Assembly: GCF_028622115.1 (NCBI RefSeq)
Contig: NZ_CP097263.1
Span: forward strand, 7,564,001-7,628,000
Length of the DNA stretch: 64,000 nucleotides
Reading direction: 5' to 3'
Source of the DNA: Kutzneria chonburiensis
Lineage (GTDB): Bacteria; Actinomycetota; Actinomycetes; Mycobacteriales; Pseudonocardiaceae
The translations under genes and the position numbers were made by a program. A model generated the notes under the pieces. That model was not told the DNA's origin. It saw nothing but the letters and a program-made list of their open reading frames with translations, and searched no databases. How positions within the stretch are numbered: the stretch's first letter is position 1; every line of letters starts with the position of its first letter. Of the stretch, positions 16,245 through 24,599 are shown piece by piece.

Positions 16245-17240
16245 ATGGGCGATATGGAGCTTTTTGGGGATGTGGTGGAGTTCGGGGAGGTGCTGGGGGT
16301 TGATCATGGGGTGACGGCGGAAAGGGTGGCGGAGGTGCTGGGGGAGCACTTCGCGGACGTGGGGAAGGCGACGCTGAGGCAGGACTTCGGGCTGGTGGAG
16401 TTCTACTGGCAGCGGCGATCTGGCGGGCGTGGGTGGTGGGGCGGCCACTTCACGGTGCAGGTGCATCGGCTGACGTACGGGCGGGCGCGTGATCGGCGGC
16501 GGACGGTGGGGGAAGCCGTGATGGCGCGGTATGGGCGCAAGTATCGGAAGGTGCTGACGTTCGATGCGCTGAAGGCGGAGCTGGATCGGCGGAAGGTGCG
16601 GCTGGTTGAGGGGGACTACGGCAATCTGCCGTACGTGAAGCGGTACTGGCAGCCGGAGTCTGAGATCGACGTGCTGGTCAACGCGGATGCCGACTACGCG
16701 GGCGACATCGGGCGGGTGCTGAAGATCTGCTCGAACAGCTGCGGGGGTTGGGGTGAGGCAGCGAATCGGGATCAGGTCAAGGCGCTGGTGGGGATGGGTG
16801 AAACGGAGCGCGAGCGCTGGTTGGGGAAGCGTGATGGGGAAGAGCTGCGTGATGTGTGGCAGTGCGCGCGAGGGCGGGCCTGGGGCAGTGGTGAGCGGCG
16901 GCGGTCGGAATGGATTGGGCTGTATGTGTGGGCGATGCGAGCTGGGCGGGAACGGGGACTGGTTACGGCAGGGGAAGAAGCTAGAACGACTGGTGGCCTG
17001 ATTGCTGCTGTTGCCGACCAATTCCCGGCGGAGTTCGAAGAGCTGGCACAAATGCTGCCGGCGGTGGACGACGTGGCGCGGGCCTGTCTCGACCAGGTTG
17101 TGACGCCCGAGCCGCTGAGGTTCGCGGACAAGCGAATGGTTGACGTGGCGGTAAGGCTGGCGGATTGGGTGCGGGACCCGGAGTTGGCTCGAGAACTGGA
17201 GAAATGGGCGGACGTGCGGTCTGGGGCGACGCGGATGTAA
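16245..17240 (+). CDS. Hypothetical protein, 331 residues
   Basis: Not recognised. Soluble, mixed charge, no signal peptide or transmembrane segment. Notable stretches are an N-terminal acidic half with WWGGHFTVQVHRLTYG, a central YGRKYRKVLTFDALKAELDR, and a C-terminal helical region ending LADWVRDPELARELEKWADV. It starts ATG at 16245, 30 bases after the isomerase-like gene and on the same strand, so probably co-transcribed; it shares the G-rich, TTG/GTG-rich style of that gene, milder. It lies in the island after tRNA-Ser(UGA). Confidence 0.6.
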   Translation: MGDMELFGDVVEFGEVLGVDHGVTAERVAEVLGEHFADVGKATLRQDFGLVEFYWQRRSGGRGWWGGHFTVQVHRLTYGRARDRRRTVGEAVMARYGRKYRKVLTFDALKAELDRRKVRLVEGDYGNLPYVKRYWQPESEIDVLVNADADYAGDIGRVLKICSNSCGGWGEAANRDQVKALVGMGETERERWLGKRDGEELRDVWQCARGRAWGSGERRRSEWIGLYVWAMRAGRERGLVTAGEEARTTGGLIAAVADQFPAEFEELAQMLPAVDDVARACLDQVVTPEPLRFADKRMVDVAVRLADWVRDPELARELEKWADVRSGATRM

Positions 17241-17280
17241 CGCGAGGTGCCGTCACGACCGATCCCGGCGATAGGCCCAC

Positions 17281-17512
17281 GCTCACCACAGCCCTCGGCG
17301 GTGTGGCCGCCGCCGCGACGCCGCCCAGCGGCACCCAGGTCCAGGCCGACCCGTACGCGCCGACGACCCCGACCGCGCCAACCGGGCAGGCGACGCCGAC
17401 GTTGGCCTACACCGGCGTGGTCGACTTGTTCGGTCTGAGCCTGGCAGCCGGCGCCGCGCTGGTGATCGGCGCGGGCCTGGTGCTCCTGTCCCGGCGGCGT
17501 CGGACCAGTTAG
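17281..17512 (+). pseudogene. Remnant of a LAxTG-anchored secreted protein
   Basis: The DNA begins with signal-peptide-like code (LTTALGGVAAAA) matching the end of the signal peptides of the two intact paralogues downstream, then jumps to a Thr/Pro linker and a sorting signal LAYTGVVDLFGLSLAAGAAL ending in RRRRTS, nearly identical to the end of the 17612 protein. No start codon with a ribosome site is present in frame. It is best explained as a third paralogue that lost its 5' end and its whole internal domain region. Confidence 0.7.
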
Positions 17513-17524
17513 GACTGTTACGCC

Positions 17525-17611
17525 AATTGTGTAACGCAGGATGCGGCAAGCACCGATTCTGCTGGTAGAGCCGGTTTCTACCCCGGCTGACCGAACCAGG
17601 GGAGGGGTTCC
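17525..17611 (+). promoter_or_regulatory. Conserved leader upstream of the wall protein gene
   Basis: Starts with AATTGTGTAACGC, contains an AGCCGG...CCGGCT hairpin (17569-17588), then CCGAACCAGGGGAGGGGTTC before the TTG start. The same order of elements precedes the paralogue at 19487, so this is a shared 5' region with promoter, hairpin and ribosome site. Confidence 0.5.
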
Positions 17612-19354
17612 TTGTCGTATGCCCTGCTGCGCCGGATCGCGGTCGGATCCGGCGCGCTCACCATTGCACTGACCACCGTGCTCGGCGGTGTGGCGGTGGC
17701 CGACGAGAGTCCGGCCACCGCCACACCAGCCGTGACCTCGTCGCCGGCCACGCCGACGTCGGACGCCCCGACGCCGAGCGAGTCGCCGACCTCCAGCTCG
17801 CCGACCACGTCGTCGAGCGAGCCCACGCCCAGCACCTCCAGCTCGGCCGAGCCGACGCCGAGCAAGTCCGCGGCCCAGCCGAAGGACGAAGCTCCCGCGC
17901 CGAAGCTCGACGTGACGGCCAAGTTCGACAAGTCCGCGTGGGACTGGGACGAAGAGGTCACCGGCTCGATCACGATCACCAACACCGGCACGGCCCCGGC
18001 GAAGAACGTCAGCTACTGGGGCTCGGGCTACAACGCCAAGTTCACCTTCACCGGCATCCCGCCCAACTCCGGGCCGGTCATCATCGGCCACGACCTCGCT
18101 CCCGGCGAGTCCTTCGTGGTCACGGCCAAGGGCACGATCGTCGACCGGAAGACCCAGATCGTCGACCTGTTCGCGCAGGTCTGGCTGGACCGGGCCCAGG
18201 CCTCGATCAACGCGTCCGCGTACGCCTCGGTGATCCCGGGCCGTGGCGACCTCAAGGGCACGCTGTACGTCGACAAGAACGGCAACGGGCGCTACGACTC
18301 CGGGGAGGGCCTCTCCGGTGTGCGGGTCACGATCTCCGGCGGTACGACGTACCACGAGGAGCCCGCGCAGACCACCGACAGCGACGGCCACTTCGCCTTC
18401 ATCCACATTCCGTTCGGCGGCTACGGCGTCACGTACGACGGTCTCGGTGATCTGGTCGCGCAGGGTCAGTACTGGACCATCGGCGACCAGCCGCAGACCG
18501 TGTTCATCGAGGCCCGGCCCAAGGTCACGGACGAGTTGGCGGCGTCGGTGAAGCTGAACTCCAACACCTATGCGGGCGGCGACACCGCGCATATCACCGT
18601 CACCCTGACCAACAAGGGCGACCGGTCCCTGCATGCCGTGACCGAGCGCTGCAACGGCATCGGTGACGCGAACCAGCTCAGCGGTTTCAGCGACGGCTGG
18701 GGCGATCTCCGTGACGGTCACGCCGGCGTCTCCGTGCCGGCGCATTCGACCATCACCATCGAGGTGACCGAGCAGGTGCCGGTCGAAGCCCGCGACTGGG
18801 GCTACACCGCGCTCAGCTGCCGGTTCGGCGAGACCGGCTTCGACGAGGTCGTCGCCGACGCCGCTTTCGCCAGCGTGCCCGGCAACGTGATTCCGTCCGT
18901 GGCGCTCACCCTGGTCTACGACAAGAACAGCGACGGCAACACCGTTCCCGTCACCGGCGTCAAGGTCTACCTGACCGACTACATCACCAAGAAGATCGTG
19001 GCCTCCGCGGTCTCCGACTCCGCCGGCAGCGCCACCTTCACCTCGCTGCCCGCTGGTCTCTACGGGATCGGCCTCGTCGGGCCGTGGAAGACGGCTGGTG
19101 AGCAGGCCACGATCTGGCCGACGCGGATGGGTTCGGTGACCATCTCGGTCGAGCCGGGCCCGGATCAGCCCGACCCCACCGTGAACCCGACCAACCCGAC
19201 GACCAACGTGCCGGTCTCGCCGGCCGCGCAGGCGTCGCCGGTGCTGGCGTACACCGGTGTCGCCGACGTGCTCGGCCTGAGCCTGGCCGCCGGTGCCGCG
19301 CTCGTGCTCGGCGTGGGCCTGGTGCTGCTGTCGCGGCGTCGTCGTACCAGTTGA
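17612..19354 (+). CDS. Secreted Cna-B-like protein with LAYTG sorting signal
   Basis: 580-residue wall-anchored protein. Signal peptide residues 1-32, then a Ser/Thr/Pro-rich linker to about 95, a beta-rich domain of the CARDB/DUF11 type (VTGSITITNTGTAPAKNVSY), and a Cna-B/SdrD-like domain (GTLYVDKNGNGRYDSGEGL). A second pair of such domains follows. The end is a sorting signal, LAYTG at 545-549, a hydrophobic helix and RRRRTS, the form used by class E sortases. TTG 17612 is taken as start because GGGGAGGGG lies just before it and its paralogue starts identically. Probably a surface stalk or adhesive protein. Confidence 0.82.
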   Translation: MSYALLRRIAVGSGALTIALTTVLGGVAVADESPATATPAVTSSPATPTSDAPTPSESPTSSSPTTSSSEPTPSTSSSAEPTPSKSAAQPKDEAPAPKLDVTAKFDKSAWDWDEEVTGSITITNTGTAPAKNVSYWGSGYNAKFTFTGIPPNSGPVIIGHDLAPGESFVVTAKGTIVDRKTQIVDLFAQVWLDRAQASINASAYASVIPGRGDLKGTLYVDKNGNGRYDSGEGLSGVRVTISGGTTYHEEPAQTTDSDGHFAFIHIPFGGYGVTYDGLGDLVAQGQYWTIGDQPQTVFIEARPKVTDELAASVKLNSNTYAGGDTAHITVTLTNKGDRSLHAVTERCNGIGDANQLSGFSDGWGDLRDGHAGVSVPAHSTITIEVTEQVPVEARDWGYTALSCRFGETGFDEVVADAAFASVPGNVIPSVALTLVYDKNSDGNTVPVTGVKVYLTDYITKKIVASAVSDSAGSATFTSLPAGLYGIGLVGPWKTAGEQATIWPTRMGSVTISVEPGPDQPDPTVNPTNPTTNVPVSPAAQASPVLAYTGVADVLGLSLAAGAALVLGVGLVLLSRRRRTS

Positions 19355-19397
19355 GTGAGCTGGACGGCCGCTCGGCACAGCGCGCCGAGCGGCCGCC

Positions 19398-19486
19398 CAA
19401 TGTGTAACGCCGCGAACCGAACCATCCGATCTTGGTTGTAGGCCCGGCTTCTGCCCGGGCAAGGCGAACCTGGGGAGAGGTTCTCT
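19398..19486 (+). promoter_or_regulatory. Conserved leader upstream of the secreted paralogue
   Basis: CAATGTGTAACGC, a GCCCGG...CCGGGC hairpin (19442-19460) and GCGAACCTGGGGAGAGGTTC precede the TTG start, in the same order and spacing as the leader at 17525-17611. Confidence 0.5.
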
Positions 19487-20581
19487 TTGCGGTATGACCT
19501 TTTGCGTCGGATCGCGGTCGGATCCGGCGCCTTGACCATCGCGCTCACGACGGCGTTCGGCGGCGTGGCGGCGGCAGATGTGCCGTCGGCGACGACCTTT
19601 GAGCTGGCGGTGCAGTTCGACAAGGCCGACTACGGCTCGGGTGACGACGTCAGCGGCACGGTGACGATCAAGAACACTGATCCCGGGTCGGCGCACGGCG
19701 CCTTCGTGAGGCCCTTCGGCACCAACCTGTCCACCTGGCATTTCGACGAGGGGGACAACGAGGGCGTCGCCGTCCCTGCGGGCGGCACCCTCGTGCTCGG
19801 GTTCACGGCGAGCATCGCCGACCCGGACCAGCCGATCGCCATGACGGTGGACCTGAAGGCATCGCCGAACCTCCCGTCGCCGACGCTGCTGGAGGCGTAC
19901 GGGACGGCCACGGTCACCAAGGTCACCGGCAGCGCGGACGGCGTCCTGTACTTCGATGCCAACGGAAATGGCCAGTACGACCAGGGCGAGGGCCTTGCCG
20001 GCGCCACCGTCAAGTTCAGCGGTGGGGTGCCGTACCACGACGAGCCGCTGCTGACGACCGACAGCGACGGTCGGTTCGCCGTCACGGACATCCCGGCCGG
20101 TCACTACTGGCCGACCGTCAGCGGTGTCGGCGGCCTGGTCGCACCCAGCATCGATGTGCATCTCGGCGAGCAGCCGCAGCACATTCTCGTCGAGGCACGG
20201 CACAAGGTCTCCGATACGCTCGACGCATCGCTCGCGCTGAACGCCGACACCTACGTGGTCGGCGACATTGCACATGTGACCGTGACGCTGACCAACACCG
20301 GCGAGCAGGACTTGGCCGGCATCTCCACCAGGTGCAACCAGGCCGGCGACCAGGACCAGCTCACCGGTGCCGGTACCGGCTGGGGCGACCTTCGCCGTGG
20401 TGGCAGTGGTGTCATCGTGCCGGCCGACAGCACGATGACGTTCGACGTGACCGAGGCTGTGCGGCCCGGTTCCGGCGCCGACGGCCGTGTTCGGGTCGTA
20501 TGCCAGTTCGGCCAGTTCGGCGATGGTTTCGAGACCGGCGTCGCCGTGTCCAACACCGCGTCCGCGCACGTGACCAGCTGA
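19487..20581 (+). CDS. Secreted Cna-B-like paralogue without wall anchor
   Basis: 364-residue paralogue of the preceding protein. The first 32 residues are almost the same signal peptide (LLRRIAVGSGALTIALTT). It has one CARDB-like domain, one Cna-B-like domain (GVLYFDANGNGQYDQGEGLAG) and a final CARDB-like domain, and stops at AHVTS with no LAxTG motif or membrane helix. It should be released, or bound through its partner. Start TTG at 19487 with GGGGAGAGG upstream. A 17-bp hairpin follows at 20610-20646. Confidence 0.8.
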   Translation: MRYDLLRRIAVGSGALTIALTTAFGGVAAADVPSATTFELAVQFDKADYGSGDDVSGTVTIKNTDPGSAHGAFVRPFGTNLSTWHFDEGDNEGVAVPAGGTLVLGFTASIADPDQPIAMTVDLKASPNLPSPTLLEAYGTATVTKVTGSADGVLYFDANGNGQYDQGEGLAGATVKFSGGVPYHDEPLLTTDSDGRFAVTDIPAGHYWPTVSGVGGLVAPSIDVHLGEQPQHILVEARHKVSDTLDASLALNADTYVVGDIAHVTVTLTNTGEQDLAGISTRCNQAGDQDQLTGAGTGWGDLRRGGSGVIVPADSTMTFDVTEAVRPGSGADGRVRVVCQFGQFGDGFETGVAVSNTASAHVTS

Positions 20582-20609
20582 ACCAGGGCAACGCCAGGGT
20601 TCGACCCTG

Positions 20610-20646
20610 ATGCTTCGAGCCTGCGCACGGCGCAGGCTCGAAGCAT
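20610..20646 (+). terminator. 17-bp perfect hairpin terminator
   Basis: ATGCTTCGAGCCTGCGC and its exact complement with a 3-base loop, 29 bases after the secreted paralogue. The right arm runs into the ATG at 20645 proposed for the next gene. Confidence 0.8.
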
Positions 20647-21205
20647 GGTCAAGGTACGAGACAGCGCGTGTGTCGCCGCGCCGGTGCTGCTCGGCGGCTA
20701 CGGCGTGGTGCGGCTGCTCAGCGGGCACGGACCGGGCATCGGCTGGACCGTGGGGCACCTGCTGTTCCTGGCCGGTCTCGTGCTGTTCGTGCCGGTGCTG
20801 CTGACGCTGGGGGACCGGCCGGGCGCGGCGCCGGTGGTGGCCGCGGTCGGCCTGCTCGGCCTGGCGGCCGCGGCGGCCCAGGTGGTGATCGACGTCGTCG
20901 TGGGTCTACAAGCGAATGACCGGGCCGGTATGAACGTGCTGTACCACCAAGTTCAGTCCGTGCCGGGCCTGCTGCCGGCGGTGTACGTGATCGGGCCGGC
21001 GCTGTTCTACGTCTGCCTGATCGTGCTGGCGACGATCAACTGGCGCGTCCTCGGCTGGTGGAGCCCGGTCCTGCTGGCCGTCGGCACCGGATTGGCGCTG
21101 CTCAGCCTCGACCTGATCCCGGCAACCGCCGTTTGCTTCCTGTTCGCGATCGGTCCGTACGGTGTGCGCCGCACCGACCGACGACTGACTGGGGCCACGC
21201 AGTGA
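20645..21205 (+). CDS. Five-helix integral membrane protein, unknown
   Basis: Up to 186 residues, almost entirely hydrophobic, with about five transmembrane helices (starting near VLLGGYGVVRLL, HLLFLAGLVLFVPVLL, VAAVGLLGLAAAAAQVV, YVIGPALFYVCLIVLAT and VLLAVGTGLALLSL) and a basic tail. No family recognised. The ATG at 20645 lies in the arm of a hairpin without a ribosome site; GTG 20690 is another candidate. The stop overlaps the start of the methyltransferase gene (GTGA), so the two are co-translated and probably functionally linked. Confidence 0.65.
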   Translation: MVKVRDSACVAAPVLLGGYGVVRLLSGHGPGIGWTVGHLLFLAGLVLFVPVLLTLGDRPGAAPVVAAVGLLGLAAAAAQVVIDVVVGLQANDRAGMNVLYHQVQSVPGLLPAVYVIGPALFYVCLIVLATINWRVLGWWSPVLLAVGTGLALLSLDLIPATAVCFLFAIGPYGVRRTDRRLTGATQ

Positions 21206-21777
21206 GTGACGCCAAGCTCTTCCTCAAGGAGTTCCTCCGCTCGCCGCTCACCACCGCGTCGGCGATCCCCAGCTCGAAGGCGTTGTCCGAGCAGATGGTC
21301 GCGCCGATTCCCGAACAGGGCGAGCCGGTGGTCGTCGAACTCGGGCCCGGCACCGGCGCCTTCACCGAAGTGATCCAGTCCCGGCTGGACGGTCGCGGCC
21401 GACACCTGGCGGTCGAGCTCAATCCGCGGCTGGCCGACGTGCTGGCCAAGCGCTTTCCCGATGTCGAAGTGATCGTCGCCGACGCCGAGCGGCTGCCGGA
21501 ACTGTTGGCAGCGAGGGAAATCTTCGCCGATGTGGTGATCAGTGGGCTGCCGTGGGCGGCATATCGAGGCCGCCTCACCGAATCCGTCGCCGCGGCACTG
21601 CATCCCGCCGGCGTGTTCACCCAGTTCACCTACACCTGGACCCGCTGGGCCGGTCCGTCCAAGCGGCAGCTTGCCGGATTTCGGCGCTGCTTCGAGGAAG
21701 TCGTGCTCACCAGGACGATCTGGGGCAATCTGCCGCCCGCGCTGGTGCACGTGATGCGACGCCCGCGACAGGTTTGA
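21202..21777 (+). CDS. SAM-dependent methyltransferase, phospholipid N-methyltransferase-like
   Basis: 191 residues, beginning SDAKLFLKEFLRSP and TASAIPSSKALSEQM, a start typical of bacterial phosphatidylethanolamine N-methyltransferase-like and rRNA-dimethylase-like proteins. SAM motif I is VVVELGPGTGAFTEVI; LAVELNPRLADVL and ADVVISGLPWAAY (the NxPx-like motif IV) follow. The real substrate is uncertain: phospholipid head group or another amine. GTG 21202 overlaps the stop of the membrane protein gene. Confidence 0.75.
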   Translation: MSDAKLFLKEFLRSPLTTASAIPSSKALSEQMVAPIPEQGEPVVVELGPGTGAFTEVIQSRLDGRGRHLAVELNPRLADVLAKRFPDVEVIVADAERLPELLAAREIFADVVISGLPWAAYRGRLTESVAAALHPAGVFTQFTYTWTRWAGPSKRQLAGFRRCFEEVVLTRTIWGNLPPALVHVMRRPRQV

Positions 21778-21866
21778 AGCCCGATCACAACGGGTAGGCA
21801 ACGGCGGACTGTGTCTGGGGCCGGTCACGTTGACTGGAGTTCACCCCGGCGTGATTGGGTGGCGAG

Positions 21867-22541
21867 ATGACGGAAACCAGGACCGAAAACCTGCCGTTGA
21901 CCGACGGACGCGAGCTGCGCGTGACAGCCGCGGAACCGGAGGGTGCAGCGCGGGGCGGTCTGGTGCTGCTGCACGAGGCCCGCGGGGTCACCGACACGGT
22001 CCGGCTGCTGGCCGGATCGCTGGCGGCCGAGGGCTGGCTCGTGGTGGCGCCGCACCTCTACCCGGACGCCGACGGACTGGCCGACGGCCAGCCCGCGCAG
22101 CTGCCGGTCGAGTCCGTGCTCGCGGACATCGACGTGGCCTGCGTGTGGCTCGCCGAGCGGGGCATCACCCCCGACCGGACCGGCGTCATCGGCTTCGATC
22201 TCGGCGGCGCCGCTGCCCTGATCGTGGCGACCAGGCGCGCCATCGGCGCGGCGGTCAGCGTGTCCGGACGCGGCATCCTCACGCCGCTGTCCGACGGTCT
22301 GCCCTCGCTCGTCGAGGTCGCGCACGAGCTGAGCTGCCCGTGGCTCGGCCTCTACGGCGAGCAGGACGAGCAGATCAGCGCCGAGGAGGTCGACAAGCTG
22401 CGCGACGCCGCGGCATCGGCCGACGTGGCGACCGACGTGGTTCGCGTTGCCCAGGCCAACCACCGCTTCGACACCGACCCGAAGGCCAGTGCCGAAGCGT
22501 GGCAGCGCACTCTCAACTGGTTCGACTCACACCTGCGGTGA
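21867..22541 (+). CDS. Dienelactone hydrolase family protein with Asp at the nucleophile site
   Basis: 224-residue alpha/beta hydrolase of the DLH family (LVLLHEARGVTDTVRLLAG, VVAPHLYPDADGLADG). The nucleophile elbow, normally G-x-C-x-G-G, is GFDLGG here with Asp at residue 111 (codon 22197-22199), so the usual cysteine or serine is missing. The later YGEQDEQIS aspartate and NHRFD histidine are in place. It may be inactive, or use another chemistry. ATG 21867 is preceded by GGTGGCGAG; its end abuts the convergent CoA-transferase gene with no gap. Confidence 0.8.
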   Translation: MTETRTENLPLTDGRELRVTAAEPEGAARGGLVLLHEARGVTDTVRLLAGSLAAEGWLVVAPHLYPDADGLADGQPAQLPVESVLADIDVACVWLAERGITPDRTGVIGFDLGGAAALIVATRRAIGAAVSVSGRGILTPLSDGLPSLVEVAHELSCPWLGLYGEQDEQISAEEVDKLRDAAASADVATDVVRVAQANHRFDTDPKASAEAWQRTLNWFDSHLR

Positions 22542-23186
22542 TCAGGCGACGCCGGCGGCCACCGAGATCTCGGGCTCGGTGGCCGACCGGACGTCGTCCA
22601 CCGTCACGCCCGGCGCCAGCTCGACCAGACGCAGCCCGTCCGGCGTCACGTCCAGCACCGCCAGGTCCGTGATGATCCGCTGCACCACACCGCGGCCGGT
22701 GAACGGCAGCGAGCACTCCTTGAGGATCTTCGGCGAGCCGTCCTTGGCCGTGTGCTCCATGATCACGATCACCCGGCGGGCCCCGTGGACCAGGTCCATC
22801 GCCCCGCCCATGCCCTTGATCAGCTTGCCCGGGATGGCCCAGTTGGCCAGGTCACCGGATGCCGACACCTGCATGGCGCCCAAGATCGCGGTGTCGATGT
22901 GGCCGCCGCGGATCATGCCGAACGACAGCGCCGAGTCGAAGAAGGCCGCGCCCGGCAGCGTCGTCACCGTCTCCTTGCCCGCGTTGATCAGATCCGGGTC
23001 GACCGCGTCCTCAGTGGGGTACGGGCCCGTGCCGAGAATGCCGTTCTCGCTGTGCAGCACCACCGTGACGCCCTCGGGCAGGTAGTTCGGCACCAGCGTG
23101 GGCAGGCCGATGCCCAGGTTCACGTACTGGCCGTCCTCGAGCTCCCGCGCGGCCCGGGCGGCGATCTCCTGCCTGCTCCACCCCAT
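22542..23186 (-). CDS. scoB: 3-oxoacid CoA-transferase subunit B
   Basis: 214-residue beta subunit. The catalytic glutamate is E47 in the ENGILG motif ([14 protein letters not shown]); [13 protein letters not shown] and [15 protein letters not shown] are further family marks. With subunit A it moves CoA between succinyl-CoA (or another donor) and a 3-keto acid such as acetoacetate, linking ketone-body or beta-ketoadipate breakdown with the TCA cycle. ATG 23186 overlaps the TGA of the A-subunit gene by one base. Confidence 0.92.
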   Translation of the reverse strand: MGWSRQEIAARAARELEDGQYVNLGIGLPTLVPNYLPEGVTVVLHSENGILGTGPYPTEDAVDPDLINAGKETVTTLPGAAFFDSALSFGMIRGGHIDTAILGAMQVSASGDLANWAIPGKLIKGMGGAMDLVHGARRVIVIMEHTAKDGSPKILKECSLPFTGRGVVQRIITDLAVLDVTPDGLRLVELAPGVTVDDVRSATEPEISVAAGVA

Positions 23187-23938
23187 CACTGGGCCTCCCT
23201 CACGGTCCGGCGCTCGATGCGCTTCTCGTTGTCGGTGACCAGCACCACGCGCTGCACGAAGATGCCCGGCAGGTGCACGTGCTCCGGATCCAGCTCGCCC
23301 GGCTCCACCAGCTCCTCCACCTCGGCCACCGTGATCTTGCCCGCCATCGCGCACAGCGGGTTGAAGTTCATCGCCGACTTGTCGAAGACCAGGTTCCCGT
23401 GCCGGTCGCCCTTCGCCGCCCGAACCAGGGCGAAGTCCGTCGTGATGGCCTCTTCCAGCACGTAGTCGCGGCCGCCGAACTCGCGGGTCTCCTTCGGCGG
23501 CGACGCCACCGCCACCCCGCCGTCCGAGCTGTACCGCCAGGGCAGGCCGCCGTCCGCGATCTGCGTGCCCCCACCCGCCGGCGTGAAGAACGCCGGGATG
23601 CCGCAGCCGCCGGCCCGCAGCCGTTCCGCCAGCGTGCCCTGCGGAACCAGCTCCACCTCCAGCTCCCCGGACAGGTACTGGCGGGCGAATTCCTTGTTCT
23701 CGCCGACGTACGAGGAGGTCATCCGCGAGATGCGGCGATCGTGGAGCAGGACACCGAGGCCCCAGTCGTCCACGCCGCAGTTGTTGGACACGACCTTCAG
23801 ACCATCGACCCCGAGGGCGTGTACCGCCCTGATCAGATCGCTGGGAATCCCGCACAACCCGAATCCGCCGACGGCGAGGGTCGCCCCCGTTGGCAGATCA
23901 CTGACCGCGTCAGCCGCAGACGGCCGAACCTTGTCCAT
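23186..23938 (-). CDS. scoA: 3-oxoacid CoA-transferase subunit A
   Basis: 250-residue alpha subunit. It has [18 protein letters not shown] near the start, [27 protein letters not shown] and [19 protein letters not shown], all typical of succinyl-CoA:3-ketoacid CoA-transferase. ATG 23938 is chosen because GGGGAG stands 5 bases before it; a GTG two codons upstream is too close to that site. First gene of a two-gene operon. Confidence 0.92.
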   Translation of the reverse strand: MDKVRPSAADAVSDLPTGATLAVGGFGLCGIPSDLIRAVHALGVDGLKVVSNNCGVDDWGLGVLLHDRRISRMTSSYVGENKEFARQYLSGELEVELVPQGTLAERLRAGGCGIPAFFTPAGGGTQIADGGLPWRYSSDGGVAVASPPKETREFGGRDYVLEEAITTDFALVRAAKGDRHGNLVFDKSAMNFNPLCAMAGKITVAEVEELVEPGELDPEHVHLPGIFVQRVVLVTDNEKRIERRTVREAQ

Positions 23939-24076
23939 TGTCACTCCCCGGCCACGTCGATGTGGACCCGTTCACGCTAGTGACCGCCCGCCCGGGCCGT
24001 CCACCACCGGGTGCGCGTGGTCCCCACCACACCCGTCAGGGCGTACCCGCAGGTCACACCCCCACTGACCCCCGTT

Positions 24077-24105
24077 TTGGACCCTGCGGGCCGAGTGTGT
24101 AGTCT
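24077..24105 (+). promoter_or_regulatory. Housekeeping promoter of tRNA-Ser(GCU)
   Basis: TTGGAC (24077-24082), a 17-base spacer and TAGTCT (24100-24105), 25 bases before the tRNA: a good match for the main vegetative sigma factor. Confidence 0.65.
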
Positions 24106-24130
24106 TATCGACGGTAGCCGAGGGCTCCGG

Positions 24131-24219
24131 GGAGGCTTCGCCTAGTCTGGTCTATGGCGCCGCACTGCTAATGCGGTTTGGGTTCACCCCCATCCCGGGT
24201 TCAAATCCCGGAGCCTCCG
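24131..24219 (+). tRNA. tRNA-Ser (anticodon GCU)
   Basis: 89 nt, acceptor GGAGGCT/AGCCTCC with discriminator G. Anticodon loop CTGCTAA, with GCT at 24167-24169; long variable arm; T-loop GTTCAAATC. CCA not encoded. Confidence 0.95.
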
Positions 24220-24254
24220 CAACATCCTGCTCTGGTAGGGTGACAACTGAACAC

Positions 24255-24327
24255 GCGCCCGTAGCTCAACGGATAGAGCATCTGACTACGGATCAGAAGG
24301 TTAGGGGTTCGAATCCCTTCGGGCGCA
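24255..24327 (+). tRNA. tRNA-Arg (anticodon ACG)
   Basis: 73 nt, acceptor GCGCCCG/CGGGCGC with discriminator A. Anticodon loop CTACGGA with ACG; D-arm and GTTCGAATC T-loop normal. Lies 35 bases after tRNA-Ser(GCU), probably one transcript. Confidence 0.96.
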
Positions 24328-24341
24328 CGCGCAAGAGTGGG

Positions 24342-24374
24342 AGAGGTCCGTTTGCCGTTGGCAAACGGACCTCT
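24342..24374 (+). terminator. 15-bp hairpin terminator after the tRNA pair
   Basis: AGAGGTCCGTTTGCC and its exact complement with a 3-base loop, followed by a T-rich stretch (TTTGTGTTTTG). Confidence 0.82.
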
Positions 24375-24380
24375 TGCTTT

Positions 24381-24458
24381 GTGTTTTGTGGGGCTCTCGC
24401 CCCACACCCCAAGCCAGGGGGCTCCGCCCCTGGACTCCCCTTCGGGCTCGCCTTCGCC
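24381..24458 (+). repeat. Hairpin-rich dispersed repeat, copy 3
   Basis: About 78 bases matching the copies at 14247 and 15403 with a few substitutions (for example GCTCC for GCTTC). It again stands just downstream of a tRNA gene and upstream of an unknown accessory gene. Apart from it the 24375-24599 interval shows nothing recognisable, only G-rich sequence. Confidence 0.82.
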
Positions 24459-24599
24459 TTCGCCCTGGGGGCGTGGGATGGGGTGGGGCTGTCACGGCTC
24501 GCATGGCCGAGTGTGGCGTGGGGTGGGGCGAGCGGTCGAAGTGCTCGCTGGTTCGGGTGGGGTACGTTGCTCGGTCGCGTGGTTCGGTGGTGCACTGGA

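Noticed and set aside
14119-17240. Integrated element using tRNA-Ser(UGA) as attachment site
   Set aside because: No integrase gene and no second copy of the tRNA 3' end were found downstream, so classical site-specific integration is not supported.
16772-20758. Very long open frame on the minus strand opposite the wall-protein genes
   Set aside because: It has no family features and mirrors the third-position GC of the plus-strand genes, whose signal peptides, domains and ribosome sites are clear.
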